Positions 1 to 5,076 of a stretch of DNA of 5,076 nucleotides are shown here, one piece after another. How positions within the stretch are numbered: the stretch's first letter is position 1; every line of letters starts with the position of its first letter. The translations under genes and the position numbers were made by a program. A model generated the notes under the pieces. It saw nothing but the letters and a program-made list of their open reading frames with translations. It was not told the DNA's origin and searched no databases. The DNA is taken from NCBI GenBank assembly GCA_031177845.1, contig JAPSGG010000165.1, positions 1 through 5,076 of the forward strand, written 5' to 3'. The stretch comes from Chromatiales bacterium. GTDB lineage: Bacteria > Pseudomonadota > Gammaproteobacteria > JACCYU01.

Positions 1-1111
1 CCAACGAGCCGGCGCCGGAGCCGCGGCCCGGGCCCACTGGCACGCCGTTTTCCCTTGCCCAGCGGATGAAGTCCGCGACGATGAGGAAGTAGCCGGGATA
101 TCGCATCCCGGAGATGATCCGAAGCTCGTCTTCCAGGCGCTCACGATAGCGTTGAGCGCGGGCATCAAGATCCGGGCTGCCGGCGTCTTGCATCGCTTTA
201 AGGCGCCGCTCAAGCCCCTCCCTAGCCTGCGCGCAAAAATATTCGTCCGTGGTTTCGCCCGCTGGGGTCGGAAATTCCGGCAGCACGTTTTCGCCGAAGC
301 TGAGCGAAAGGCTGCAGCGCTTGGCAATCTCGACTGTGTTCGCCAGCGCTTCCGGCAAATCTGCGAACAATGCGGCCATCTCATCCGGCGCGCGCAGATA
401 CTGCTGGTCGCTGAAACGGCGGGGCCGGCGAGGATCGTTCAGCATACGTCCCTCGCGGATGCACACGCGCGCCTCGTGGATCTCAAATTCGTCGCGCCGC
501 AGGAATCGCACGTCGTTGGTCGCCACCACGGGCGTCGCAGTGGCGGCAGCCAGCTCCACCGCGGCTTGCAAATAGCGCTCCTCCTCCTCGCGGCCGGTGC
601 GCAGCAGTTCGAGGTAGTAGCGGTCGGGGAAGTATTCGCGCCAAAACGCGAGACTCTCGTTCGCGGCGTCCATATTTCCCGTGAGTAATCCGCGTCCCAC
701 GTCGCCGTAACGTCCGCCGGACAGCGCGATGAGCCCGCTGTTTGCCTCGGCTAACCATGCGCGATCGATGACCGGCGCACCGCCACGTTTTCCTGTGAGA
801 TGCGCTCGCGTCACCAGCCGCGTGAGGTTGCGATAGCCGGTCTCATTCTGGCACAACAAGACCACACGGCTGGGCGGCTCGTTCGGCTGCCCGCTGTTCA
901 GCAGCGTATCTACACCGATAATAGGCTTAATACCGCGCGCAATGGCGGCACGATAGAACTTCACCAGCGCAAACAGATTGTTATAATCGGTCAGTGCCAC
1001 GGCCGGCATGCCAGCGCTGCTCACGGCGTCCATCAAGGGGCCGACGCGCACGAGCCCGTCGGTAAGTGAATACTCCGTGTGCAGATGTAGGTGAACAAAG
1101 CCTGCGGTCAT
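1..1111 (-). CDS. dnaE: DNA polymerase III subunit alpha (DnaE), N-terminal 370 residues, runs off the left edge
   Basis: This is the catalytic subunit of the replicative polymerase. An uninterrupted minus-strand frame was translated by hand from the ATG at 1111-1109 to the window edge, with no frameshift. Residues 5-19 hold the PHP-domain start (HLHLHTEYS at 7-15). Further DnaE landmarks are [13 protein letters not shown] at 41-53, [40 protein letters not shown] at 195-203, [27 protein letters not shown] and [14 protein letters not shown] at 357-370, which opens the palm region. The usual length is about 1,150 residues, so roughly a third is present. The catalytic aspartates lie beyond the window. 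The start overlaps the rnhB stop (ATGA). The bases just upstream, TTATCTTTGCTGTC, show no Shine-Dalgarno sequence, which suggests translational coupling to rnhB. The PHP metal site is mixed: the HxH motif is present, but Tyr43 and Arg202 stand where metal-binding histidines occur in active PHP polymerases. Confidence 0.97.
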   Translation of the reverse strand, partial: MTAGFVHLHLHTEYSLTDGLVRVGPLMDAVSSAGMPAVALTDYNNLFALVKFYRAAIARGIKPIIGVDTLLNSGQPNEPPSRVVLLCQNETGYRNLTRLVTRAHLTGKRGGAPVIDRAWLAEANSGLIALSGGRYGDVGRGLLTGNMDAANESLAFWREYFPDRYYLELLRTGREEEERYLQAAVELAAATATPVVATNDVRFLRRDEFEIHEARVCIREGRMLNDPRRPRRFSDQQYLRAPDEMAALFADLPEALANTVEIAKRCSLSLSFGENVLPEFPTPAGETTDEYFCAQAREGLERRLKAMQDAGSPDLDARAQRYRERLEDELRIISGMRYPGYFLIVADFIRWARENGVPVGPGRGSGAGSL

Positions 1112-1728
1112 GACAGCAAAGATAAGACTTCGACTCCCCGGCGAGCAAGCGCTCTTCTCACGGGGTCGAAGCAGCGCCGGTGGCAAGCGCGCGGCCCATG
1201 CGCCTCGAGCGCCGCCAGGTGAAATGGGGTACCGTAGCCCTTATTGGCGGCAAAGCCGTACTCTGGATAATGCCGGTCTAGCGCCAGCATCTCGCGGTCG
1301 CGCGCAACCTTGGCCAGGATCGAGGCCGCGCTGATCGCAGGGACAATGCGGTCGCCTTTTACGATGGCGGTTGCCGGGCACGGCAGGATTGGGCAGCGAT
1401 TGCCATCGATTAGGCTATGCCGCGGCGTCAGTTGCAATGCACTCACCGCACGCTGCATCGCCAGCAGAGTGGCGCCCAGGATGTTATGCGTCTCGATCTC
1501 CGTGACATCCGCTTTTGCTACCGACCATGCCAGCGCTCTGTCCTGGATCACCTCGGCAAGTGCCGCGCGCACCTGCGGCTTCAACAGCTTGGAATCGGCC
1601 AGCCCGTGGACCGGGCGCCTAGGATTGAGGATCACCGCCGCCGCATACACCGGCCCGGCCAGCGGACCGCGCCCCGCCTCATCGACGCCGGCGACCAAGC
1701 CTTGCGATGCAAGCCTTATGCGGCCCAC
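1108..1728 (-). CDS. rnhB: Ribonuclease HII (RnhB)
   Basis: RNase HII is a cytoplasmic endonuclease that cuts RNA in RNA-DNA hybrids and starts removal of single ribonucleotides misincorporated into DNA. The 206-residue protein has the normal family length. It begins with the signature [14 protein letters not shown] (14-27). Asp16 and Glu17 are the first two metal ligands, Asp108 (LIDGN) and Asp126 ([19 protein letters not shown]) are the other two, and the numbering matches the E. coli enzyme. Gly19-Arg20-Gly21 is the GRG motif that reads the RNA-DNA junction, and Tyr164 in KGYGT is the conserved tyrosine. The start is GTG at 1728-1726. It is the only ATG, GTG or TTG in frame after the upstream stop at 1767-1765, but no convincing ribosome binding site precedes it. 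TTG at residue 11 ([10 protein letters not shown]) is a weaker alternative. The TGA stop overlaps the dnaE ATG by 4 bp. In E. coli rnhB sits between lpxB and dnaE; here the dnaE link is kept, but lpxB lies on the opposite strand. Confidence 0.97.
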   Translation of the reverse strand: MGRIRLASQGLVAGVDEAGRGPLAGPVYAAAVILNPRRPVHGLADSKLLKPQVRAALAEVIQDRALAWSVAKADVTEIETHNILGATLLAMQRAVSALQLTPRHSLIDGNRCPILPCPATAIVKGDRIVPAISAASILAKVARDREMLALDRHYPEYGFAANKGYGTPFHLAALEAHGPRACHRRCFDPVRRALARRGVEVLSLLS

Positions 1729-1810
1729 AGGTTTTCGTAGCTCAAGGAGCCTGATGCAGCGGGCTTACGTATTGCCGAAGGCGTCGGAGTTGCCCCTTTC
1801 CGCACCACGG

Positions 1811-1839
1811 TTTCAGTCACGTCGTTTAATGCCTATACT
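1811..1839 (+). promoter_or_regulatory. Candidate sigma70-type promoter for the gnnA-gnnB-lpxB group
   Basis: TATACT at 1834-1839 matches the -10 consensus at five of six positions. The -35 box is weak: TTTCAG (1811-1816) at 17-bp spacing or TTCAGT (1812-1817) at 16 bp. Transcription would start near 1846 and give a leader of about 40 nt before the gnnA ATG. The site lies in the only non-coding gap upstream of gnnA, which supports it. It was judged by eye only. Confidence 0.35.
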
Positions 1840-1859
1840 CGCGATCTGCGCCGTGTCGG
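1832..1859 (-). promoter_or_regulatory. Weak candidate promoter for rnhB-dnaE, overlapping the divergent one
   Basis: On the minus strand CCGACA (1859-1854) and TATAGG (1837-1832) are 16 bp apart, each matching four of six consensus bases. The leader to the rnhB GTG would be about 100 nt. If both calls are right, the two divergent promoters share DNA and would compete for polymerase. The match is weak and rnhB could be transcribed from elsewhere in the 156-bp gap. Confidence 0.2.
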
Positions 1860-1884
1860 AGGCACTTAGTCACTGTATAGGAAG

Positions 1885-2838
1885 ATGTCCAAAATCACCA
1901 CCGCGGTCGTAGGTGTCGGTTATCTCGGCAGATTCCACGCCCGGAAGTACGCGCAGCTCCCGGACAGCCAGCTGGTCGCAGTGGCCGATATCGACCCGCA
2001 AGCGGCGCGGGCGGTGGCCCATGAGCTGGGTGTCGAAGCCTTGAACGATTATCGCGAGCTGCTGGGCCGGGTGGATGCGGTCAGCATTGTAGTCCCGACC
2101 AGCCTACATTACGAAACCACCCGCGATTTCTTGATGCACGGCAGCCATGTGCTGGTGGAAAAGCCGGTCACCCGGACGGTCGGCGAGGCGCAGGCGCTGA
2201 TCGAGCTGGCCCAGGTGCAGGGGCGCATTCTACAGGTCGGTCACTTGGAGCGCTTCAACACGGCGATCCTGGATCTCGACCGCGTATTGAATAGGCCGCT
2301 GTTCATCGAGTCGCACCGGCTGGCCCCTTACAAGCCGCGGGGCACCGATGTCAGCGTAGTGCTGGATCTGATGATCCACGACATCGACATCATCCTCAAC
2401 ATCGTGCGCTCGGATCTCGCCCGCATTGATGCTAGCGGCGTGCCGGTGCTTTCGGACGCGGTGGACATCGCCAATGCGCGGCTCGTGTTCGAAAACGGGT
2501 GTGTCGCGAATGTCACCGCCAGTCGAGTCAGCATGAAGACCGAGCGCAAGATGCGGGTGTTTCAACATGATGCCTACATCTCCATCGACTTTCAGGATCG
2601 AGTCCTGTCCGTGCACCGCAAAGGCACGGGCGAGATGTTTCCGGGCATCCCGGAGATCGAGAGTGAAAAGTTCAAGTATGAGGACGGCGACGCGCTGAAG
2701 ACCGAGATCGAATGTTTCCTCAAGACGATCCGGGAGAACGGGAAGCCAGTCGTCTCCGGCGAGGATGGAAAACGGGCATTGGAGACCGCAACCCGCATTA
2801 CGGAGCTAGTCACGGGTCAAAGCAGTCCACAGGCATAA
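1885..2838 (+). CDS. gnnA: Gfo/Idh/MocA-family NAD-dependent oxidoreductase, probable UDP-GlcNAc 3-dehydrogenase GnnA
   Basis: Predicted to oxidise the 3-hydroxyl of UDP-GlcNAc to the 3-keto sugar, the first of two steps to UDP-GlcNAc3N for lipid A. The 317-residue protein starts with a Rossmann fold: GVGYLG at 10-15, then Asp35 at the end of the second strand (VAVADID), which favours NAD over NADP. EKP at 92-94 carries the family's catalytic Lys93. GHLERFN (119-125) and the C-terminal-domain motif LDLMIHDIDI (160-169), with Asp161, His165 and Asp166, are typical of sugar-nucleotide members. No signal peptide or membrane segment is seen, so it is cytoplasmic. The family is seen directly. The specific substrate is inferred from the neighbouring DegT aminotransferase and lpxB, the arrangement known for A. 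ferrooxidans GnnA/GnnB. WbpB-like action on UDP-GlcNAcA is the main alternative, but no wbpA or wbpD partner is in view. A purine-rich GGAAG abuts the ATG with no spacer, which is unusual; no other ATG, GTG or TTG is available in frame upstream. Confidence 0.8.
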   Translation: MSKITTAVVGVGYLGRFHARKYAQLPDSQLVAVADIDPQAARAVAHELGVEALNDYRELLGRVDAVSIVVPTSLHYETTRDFLMHGSHVLVEKPVTRTVGEAQALIELAQVQGRILQVGHLERFNTAILDLDRVLNRPLFIESHRLAPYKPRGTDVSVVLDLMIHDIDIILNIVRSDLARIDASGVPVLSDAVDIANARLVFENGCVANVTASRVSMKTERKMRVFQHDAYISIDFQDRVLSVHRKGTGEMFPGIPEIESEKFKYEDGDALKTEIECFLKTIRENGKPVVSGEDGKRALETATRITELVTGQSSPQA

Positions 2839-2847
2839 TGTCTGTGG
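2827..2847 (+). repeat. Short hairpin spanning the gnnA stop codon
   Basis: CCACAG (2827-2832) and CTGTGG (2842-2847) form a perfect 6-bp inverted repeat, extendable by one G-T wobble (2833 with 2841), around a loop of about 7 nt. The TAA stop (2836-2838) is in the loop. No T-run follows, so it is not a standard intrinsic terminator. It might stabilise the gnnA transcript end or be chance. Confidence 0.4.
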
Positions 2848-2866
2848 CCGCATCGCGGACACATTG

Positions 2867-2967
2867 CCCCCTCATCCCTGCCCTTCTCCCACGGGGAGAA
2901 GGGAACCCAGCGCACCTTCCCTTTGGGAAAGCGATGGGAACGAGGCCGGGAGAGAACCGGAGTGAGG
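2867..2967. repeat. Structured intergenic repeat element (REP/MITE-like, CCTTCTCCC...GGGAGAAGG type)
   Basis: The core is a perfect 10-bp inverted repeat, CCCTTCTCCC (2881-2890) and GGGAGAAGGG (2894-2903), with a 3-nt ACG loop. A second small hairpin, TTCCC (2917-2921) and GGGAA (2925-2929), lies 14 nt downstream. The outer arms CCTCATCCC (2870-2878) and GGAGTGAGG (2959-2967) pair with one mismatch and one wobble, so the whole block can fold into one multibranched structure. This layout, with CCCTCA outside, CTCTCCC/GGGAGAG inside and a closing TGAGG, resembles a dispersed intergenic repeat found in many proteobacterial genomes. Only one copy is visible here, so dispersal is inferred from the resemblance. 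It sits between gnnA and gnnB and could affect transcript stability or readthrough. No T-tract follows the core on either strand. Confidence 0.6.
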
Positions 2968-2988
2968 ACGCGCTCATCGGATCGCTCC

Positions 2989-2996
2989 TATATAAC
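2989..2996 (+). promoter_or_regulatory. Possible -10 element upstream of gnnB
   Basis: TATATAAC is the most AT-rich stretch of the gap and contains two overlapping -10-like hexamers, TATATA and TATAAC, each five of six to consensus. No acceptable -35 box is found 15-19 bp upstream. If used, it would give gnnB-lpxB their own transcript with a leader of about 75 nt, independent of gnnA and of the repeat element. Confidence 0.2.
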
Positions 2997-3062
2997 AGCA
3001 GCAACAGAATCAAGCTTGTGCAGTCAGTTGCGCGACATACTTCTTGCCGTTTGTGATTTGTT

Positions 3063-3067
3063 GAAGG
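3063..3067 (+). promoter_or_regulatory. Ribosome binding site deciding the gnnB start
   Basis: GAAGG lies 11 nt before the ATG at 3079 and only 2 nt before the ATG at 3070. The second spacing is too short for normal initiation, while the first is long but workable. Starting at 3079 also gives the usual family N-terminus, MIPMVDL. Confidence 0.5.
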
Positions 3068-3078
3068 AAATGCGCCTC

Positions 3079-4176
3079 ATGATCCCGATGGTTGACCTGA
3101 AGCAGCAGTACCAAGCGCTCAGAGAAGAAATCGACGCCGGCATCCTGCGGGCCCTAGCCGAAACGCAGTTCATCCTAGGCCCCAATGTGGCCGCCTTCGA
3201 GCAGGAAGCGGCGGCCTATCTCGGTGTCGAACACGCGGTGGCCTGCGCATCCGGAACCGACGCATTGCATCTCAGCCTGATCGCAGCGGACGTCGGCCCT
3301 GGCGACGAGGTGATAACGAGCGCCTTTACCTTTATCGCGACCGCAGAGGCCATCCGCTACGTAGGCGCTACGCCGGTATTCGTCGATATCGATCCGCAAA
3401 CTTTCAACATCGACCCGGCCTGTGTAGCGCGCGCGGTATCTGGAGCCACCCGCGCGCTGCTGCCGGTGCACCTCTTCGGCATGCCCGCGGAGATGGAAGG
3501 CCTGCTGTCGATGTGCGAGGGACATGGCATCACAGTCATCGAGGACTGCGCGCAGTCGTTTGGCGCGCAAATCGGCCACCGGTATACCGGCAGCTTCGGC
3601 GCCTGTGGTGCATTCAGCTTCTTCCCTAGCAAGAACTTGGGCGGCTATGGCGACGGCGGCATGATCACCACGAACTCCGAAGAGACGGCCAAGCGACTCA
3701 AGATGCTGCGCAATCATGGCAGCAATATGCGCTATCATCATGATCTAATTGGATATAACAGCCGTCTAGACGAGTTGCAGGCGGTGGTGCTGCGTGCCAA
3801 GCTCAAACGCATCCATGATTACAACGATAATCGCAGGCGGGTCGCGCGGCTTTACACGAATCTGTTGAGTGACACGGGCGTGCAGACGCCGCGGGAAGTC
3901 GGCGGCTATCGGCATGTCTACCATCAGTACACGATCTTGTCACCTCACCGCGATCGGATCGCCGCCAAGTTGCAATCCGCCGACATCGCCAGCGCGATCT
4001 ACTACCCCATCCCTCTACACCGCCAGGCGGCATTTGCGAATGCGTACCGGGCGTTGGAATTGCCCGTGACAGAACGCGTGGCCAAGCAATGCCTGTCGCT
4101 GCCTATGTACCCGGAGCTGAGCGAGGCCGCGATCCGCAAGATCGCCGCAACAGTTAAAGAGGCGCTCGTTGATTGA
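3079..4176 (+). CDS. gnnB: DegT/DnrJ/EryC1-family PLP aminotransferase, probable UDP-3-keto-GlcNAc aminotransferase GnnB
   Basis: Predicted to transfer an amino group, probably from glutamate, to the 3-keto sugar made by the preceding dehydrogenase, giving UDP-GlcNAc3N for lipid A. From ATG 3079 the protein is 365 residues, normal for the family. It begins MIPMVDLKQQY and TQFILGPNV (29-37). SGTDAL (58-63) binds the PLP phosphate, and EDCAQSFGA (155-163) has Asp156 facing the pyridine nitrogen. FSFFPSKNLGGYGDGG (179-194) carries the Schiff-base Lys185. RNHGS, YNSRLDELQAVVLRAKL and YYPIPLHRQ complete the sugar aminotransferase signature. No signal peptide is seen, so it is cytoplasmic. The open frame extends upstream to 2923 but crosses the repeat element and reads as non-coding. 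The last 8 bp overlap lpxB, so the two are very likely co-translated. The family and active site are seen directly; the substrate is inferred from context. WbpE-type action on UDP-3-keto-GlcNAcA or a dTDP-sugar (QdtB/FdtB type) are the alternatives. Confidence 0.85.
   Translation: MIPMVDLKQQYQALREEIDAGILRALAETQFILGPNVAAFEQEAAAYLGVEHAVACASGTDALHLSLIAADVGPGDEVITSAFTFIATAEAIRYVGATPVFVDIDPQTFNIDPACVARAVSGATRALLPVHLFGMPAEMEGLLSMCEGHGITVIEDCAQSFGAQIGHRYTGSFGACGAFSFFPSKNLGGYGDGGMITTNSEETAKRLKMLRNHGSNMRYHHDLIGYNSRLDELQAVVLRAKLKRIHDYNDNRRRVARLYTNLLSDTGVQTPREVGGYRHVYHQYTILSPHRDRIAAKLQSADIASAIYYPIPLHRQAAFANAYRALELPVTERVAKQCLSLPMYPELSEAAIRKIAATVKEALVD
4156..4162 (+). promoter_or_regulatory. Ribosome binding site for a TTG start of lpxB
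   Basis: AAAGAGG lies inside the gnnB 3' end, 6 nt before TTG at 4169-4171. The in-frame GTG (4196) and ATG (4199) have only GAGG overlapping or abutting them, which is too close. The TTG start also gives the normal short N-terminal lead of about 12 residues before the VAGE motif. Confidence 0.55.
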
Positions 4177-5076
4177 AGCTGCGCGAGCGGCTGAGGTGAT
4201 GCTGGTTGCCGGCGAGGCTTCGGGCGATCTGCACGCCGCCAATCTCGTCAGGGCCCTGCGCGCCTTGCGCCAGGACATTCGCTGCTACGGCATGGGCTCA
4301 GGCCAAATGCGCGCCGCCGGTGTCGAGATCCTCGTCGATTCGAGTCGGCTCGCGGTGGTCGGCCTCGTTGAAGTCCTAGCACACTACCGGGAAATTAAAG
4401 CGGCCCTGCGCGGCCTGCAGGAGATCATCAGGACCCGCACCCCGGACCTGCTGATCCTCATCGATTATCCCGAGTTCAACCTAAGACTGGCGGCGACGGC
4501 GAAACAGGCGGGCGTCAAGGTGCTGTACTACGTCAGCCCACAGGTGTGGGCGTGGCGACCCGGCCGCGTCAAGAAGATCGGCCGGGTGGTGGATATGATG
4601 GCGGTGGTGTTTGCATTTGAGGTCCCGTTCTACGAAAAAGCCAATATCCCCGTACGCTTCGTCGGCCATCCACTGGTGGATGAGGCCAGACCGACGATGA
4701 CGCGCGCCGAAGCTTGGAACCACTTTGGTCTCAAGCCCCATGGGAAGATCATTGGTCTTTTCCCCGGCAGTCGCCGCAGCGAGATCAGCCGCCTGATGCC
4801 GGTGCTCGCCGAAACCAGTAAGCTATTGCAGGCGCGCTTTCCGGATGCTCAATTCATTCTGCCTGTGGCGCCAGGGCTGGACCGCGAGTCGATCGAAGCG
4901 TACCTAGATACATCGACGCCGCCCGTCGAGCTGGTGCAAGCCCCGATCTACGACGTCATCCAGGTGTGCGACGCGATCGTCACGGCCTCTGGGACTGCCA
5001 CCTTGCAGATCGCTCTCATGGCGACTCCCATGGTGATCATCTACCGCGTGTCGATGCTCAGCTACTGGGTCGCGAG
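4169..5076 (+). CDS. lpxB: Lipid-A-disaccharide synthase (LpxB), N-terminal 302 residues, runs off the right edge
   Basis: LpxB is a GT19 glycosyltransferase at the inner face of the cytoplasmic membrane. It joins UDP-2,3-diacyl-glucosamine to lipid X (2,3-diacyl-glucosamine 1-phosphate) and forms the beta-1,6 disaccharide of lipid A. The frame is open from TTG 4169 to the edge, about 80% of the usual 380 or so residues. Seen in order: VAGEASGDLHAANL (13-26), LILIDYPEFNLRL (95-107) with Asp99 at the position of the essential E. coli Asp98, YYVSPQVWAWRPGRVKKI (120-137), FVGHPLVD (164-171), GLFPGSRRSEI (196-206) and the UDP-binding region ASGTATLQIAL (273-283). A Gln at 280 replaces the Glu usual in SGTATLE. 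The start overlaps the gnnB stop by 8 bp, so lpxB belongs to the same transcript. In this setting its substrates would be the amide-acylated versions derived from UDP-GlcNAc3N. ATG 4199 is the fallback start and would leave only one residue before LVAGE. Confidence 0.96.
   Translation, partial: MIEAARAAEVMLVAGEASGDLHAANLVRALRALRQDIRCYGMGSGQMRAAGVEILVDSSRLAVVGLVEVLAHYREIKAALRGLQEIIRTRTPDLLILIDYPEFNLRLAATAKQAGVKVLYYVSPQVWAWRPGRVKKIGRVVDMMAVVFAFEVPFYEKANIPVRFVGHPLVDEARPTMTRAEAWNHFGLKPHGKIIGLFPGSRRSEISRLMPVLAETSKLLQARFPDAQFILPVAPGLDRESIEAYLDTSTPPVELVQAPIYDVIQVCDAIVTASGTATLQIALMATPMVIIYRVSMLSYWVA

Noticed and set aside
152..688. Long plus-strand open frame (178 aa) opposite dnaE
   Set aside because: It lies entirely antisense to conserved DnaE sequence, has Arg/Ala/His-rich composition with no recognisable motif, and is expected by chance in GC-rich DNA.
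1310..1912. Plus-strand open frame (200 aa) antisense to rnhB and reaching into gnnA
   Set aside because: It covers the conserved RNase HII active-site region in antisense, has no family-like motif, and would overlap the gnnA start.
2151..2158. Chi-like octamer GCTGGTGG
   Set aside because: A single copy within GC-rich coding sequence, encoding conserved LVE codons; no reason to assign function.
2881..2903. Strong 10-bp hairpin as a Rho-independent terminator
   Set aside because: The stem is strong, but no T-run follows on either strand, and it is better explained as the core of a larger repeat element. Attenuation is possible but unsupported.
2923..3078. N-terminal extension of the aminotransferase frame, and ATG 3070 as its start
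   Set aside because: The extension reads through the structured repeat and has no similarity to the family. ATG 3070 is only 2 nt from the ribosome binding site, while ATG 3079 gives the family N-terminus MIPMVDL.
3175..3741. Minus-strand open frame (188 aa) opposite gnnB
   Set aside because: It is antisense to the PLP-binding core of the aminotransferase, with no motif and no upstream signal; a coding shadow.
1885..4176. WbpB/WbpE-type O-antigen sugar pathway (UDP-GlcNAcA derivatives)
   Set aside because: The families are compatible, but no wbpA, wbpD, glycosyltransferase or other O-antigen gene is seen, and the aminotransferase overlaps lpxB. Kept as the main alternative, not the primary call.

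Overview
The window reads as chromosomal DNA of a GC-rich Gram-negative bacterium, most likely a gamma-, beta- or Acidithiobacillus-like proteobacterium. The evidence is a proteobacterial-type DnaE and RNase HII pair, a lipid A gene (lpxB), and a proteobacterial-style intergenic inverted repeat. No species can be named from the sequence alone. Almost every base is explained by five genes, two of which run off the window edges.

Left block, minus strand (1-1728): rnhB (RNase HII) is followed by dnaE (replicative DNA polymerase III alpha subunit, first 370 residues only). They share an ATGA stop/start overlap, so they look translationally coupled. A 156-bp divergent intergenic region (1729-1884) follows and carries candidate promoters in both directions.

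Right block, plus strand (1885-5076): a Gfo/Idh/MocA NAD-dependent oxidoreductase and a DegT/DnrJ/EryC1 PLP aminotransferase are followed by lpxB (lipid A disaccharide synthase, first 302 residues). The aminotransferase and lpxB overlap by 8 bp. A dehydrogenase plus sugar aminotransferase placed directly ahead of lpxB matches GnnA/GnnB. In Acidithiobacillus ferrooxidans these enzymes turn UDP-GlcNAc into UDP-GlcNAc3N, a precursor with an amine in place of the 3-hydroxyl. The prediction is a lipid A whose acyl chains at the 3 positions are amide-linked rather than ester-linked. This is the most interesting content of the window. It is a known system in a few bacteria, not a new one.

The gap between gnnA and gnnB (2839-3078) contains no gene. 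It holds a short hairpin across the gnnA stop and a roughly 100-bp structured element of the dispersed proteobacterial repeat type.

The gene order is unusual. In enterobacteria lpxA-lpxB-rnhB-dnaE are co-directional. Here rnhB-dnaE diverge from the gnnA-gnnB-lpxB group and lpxA is not in view.
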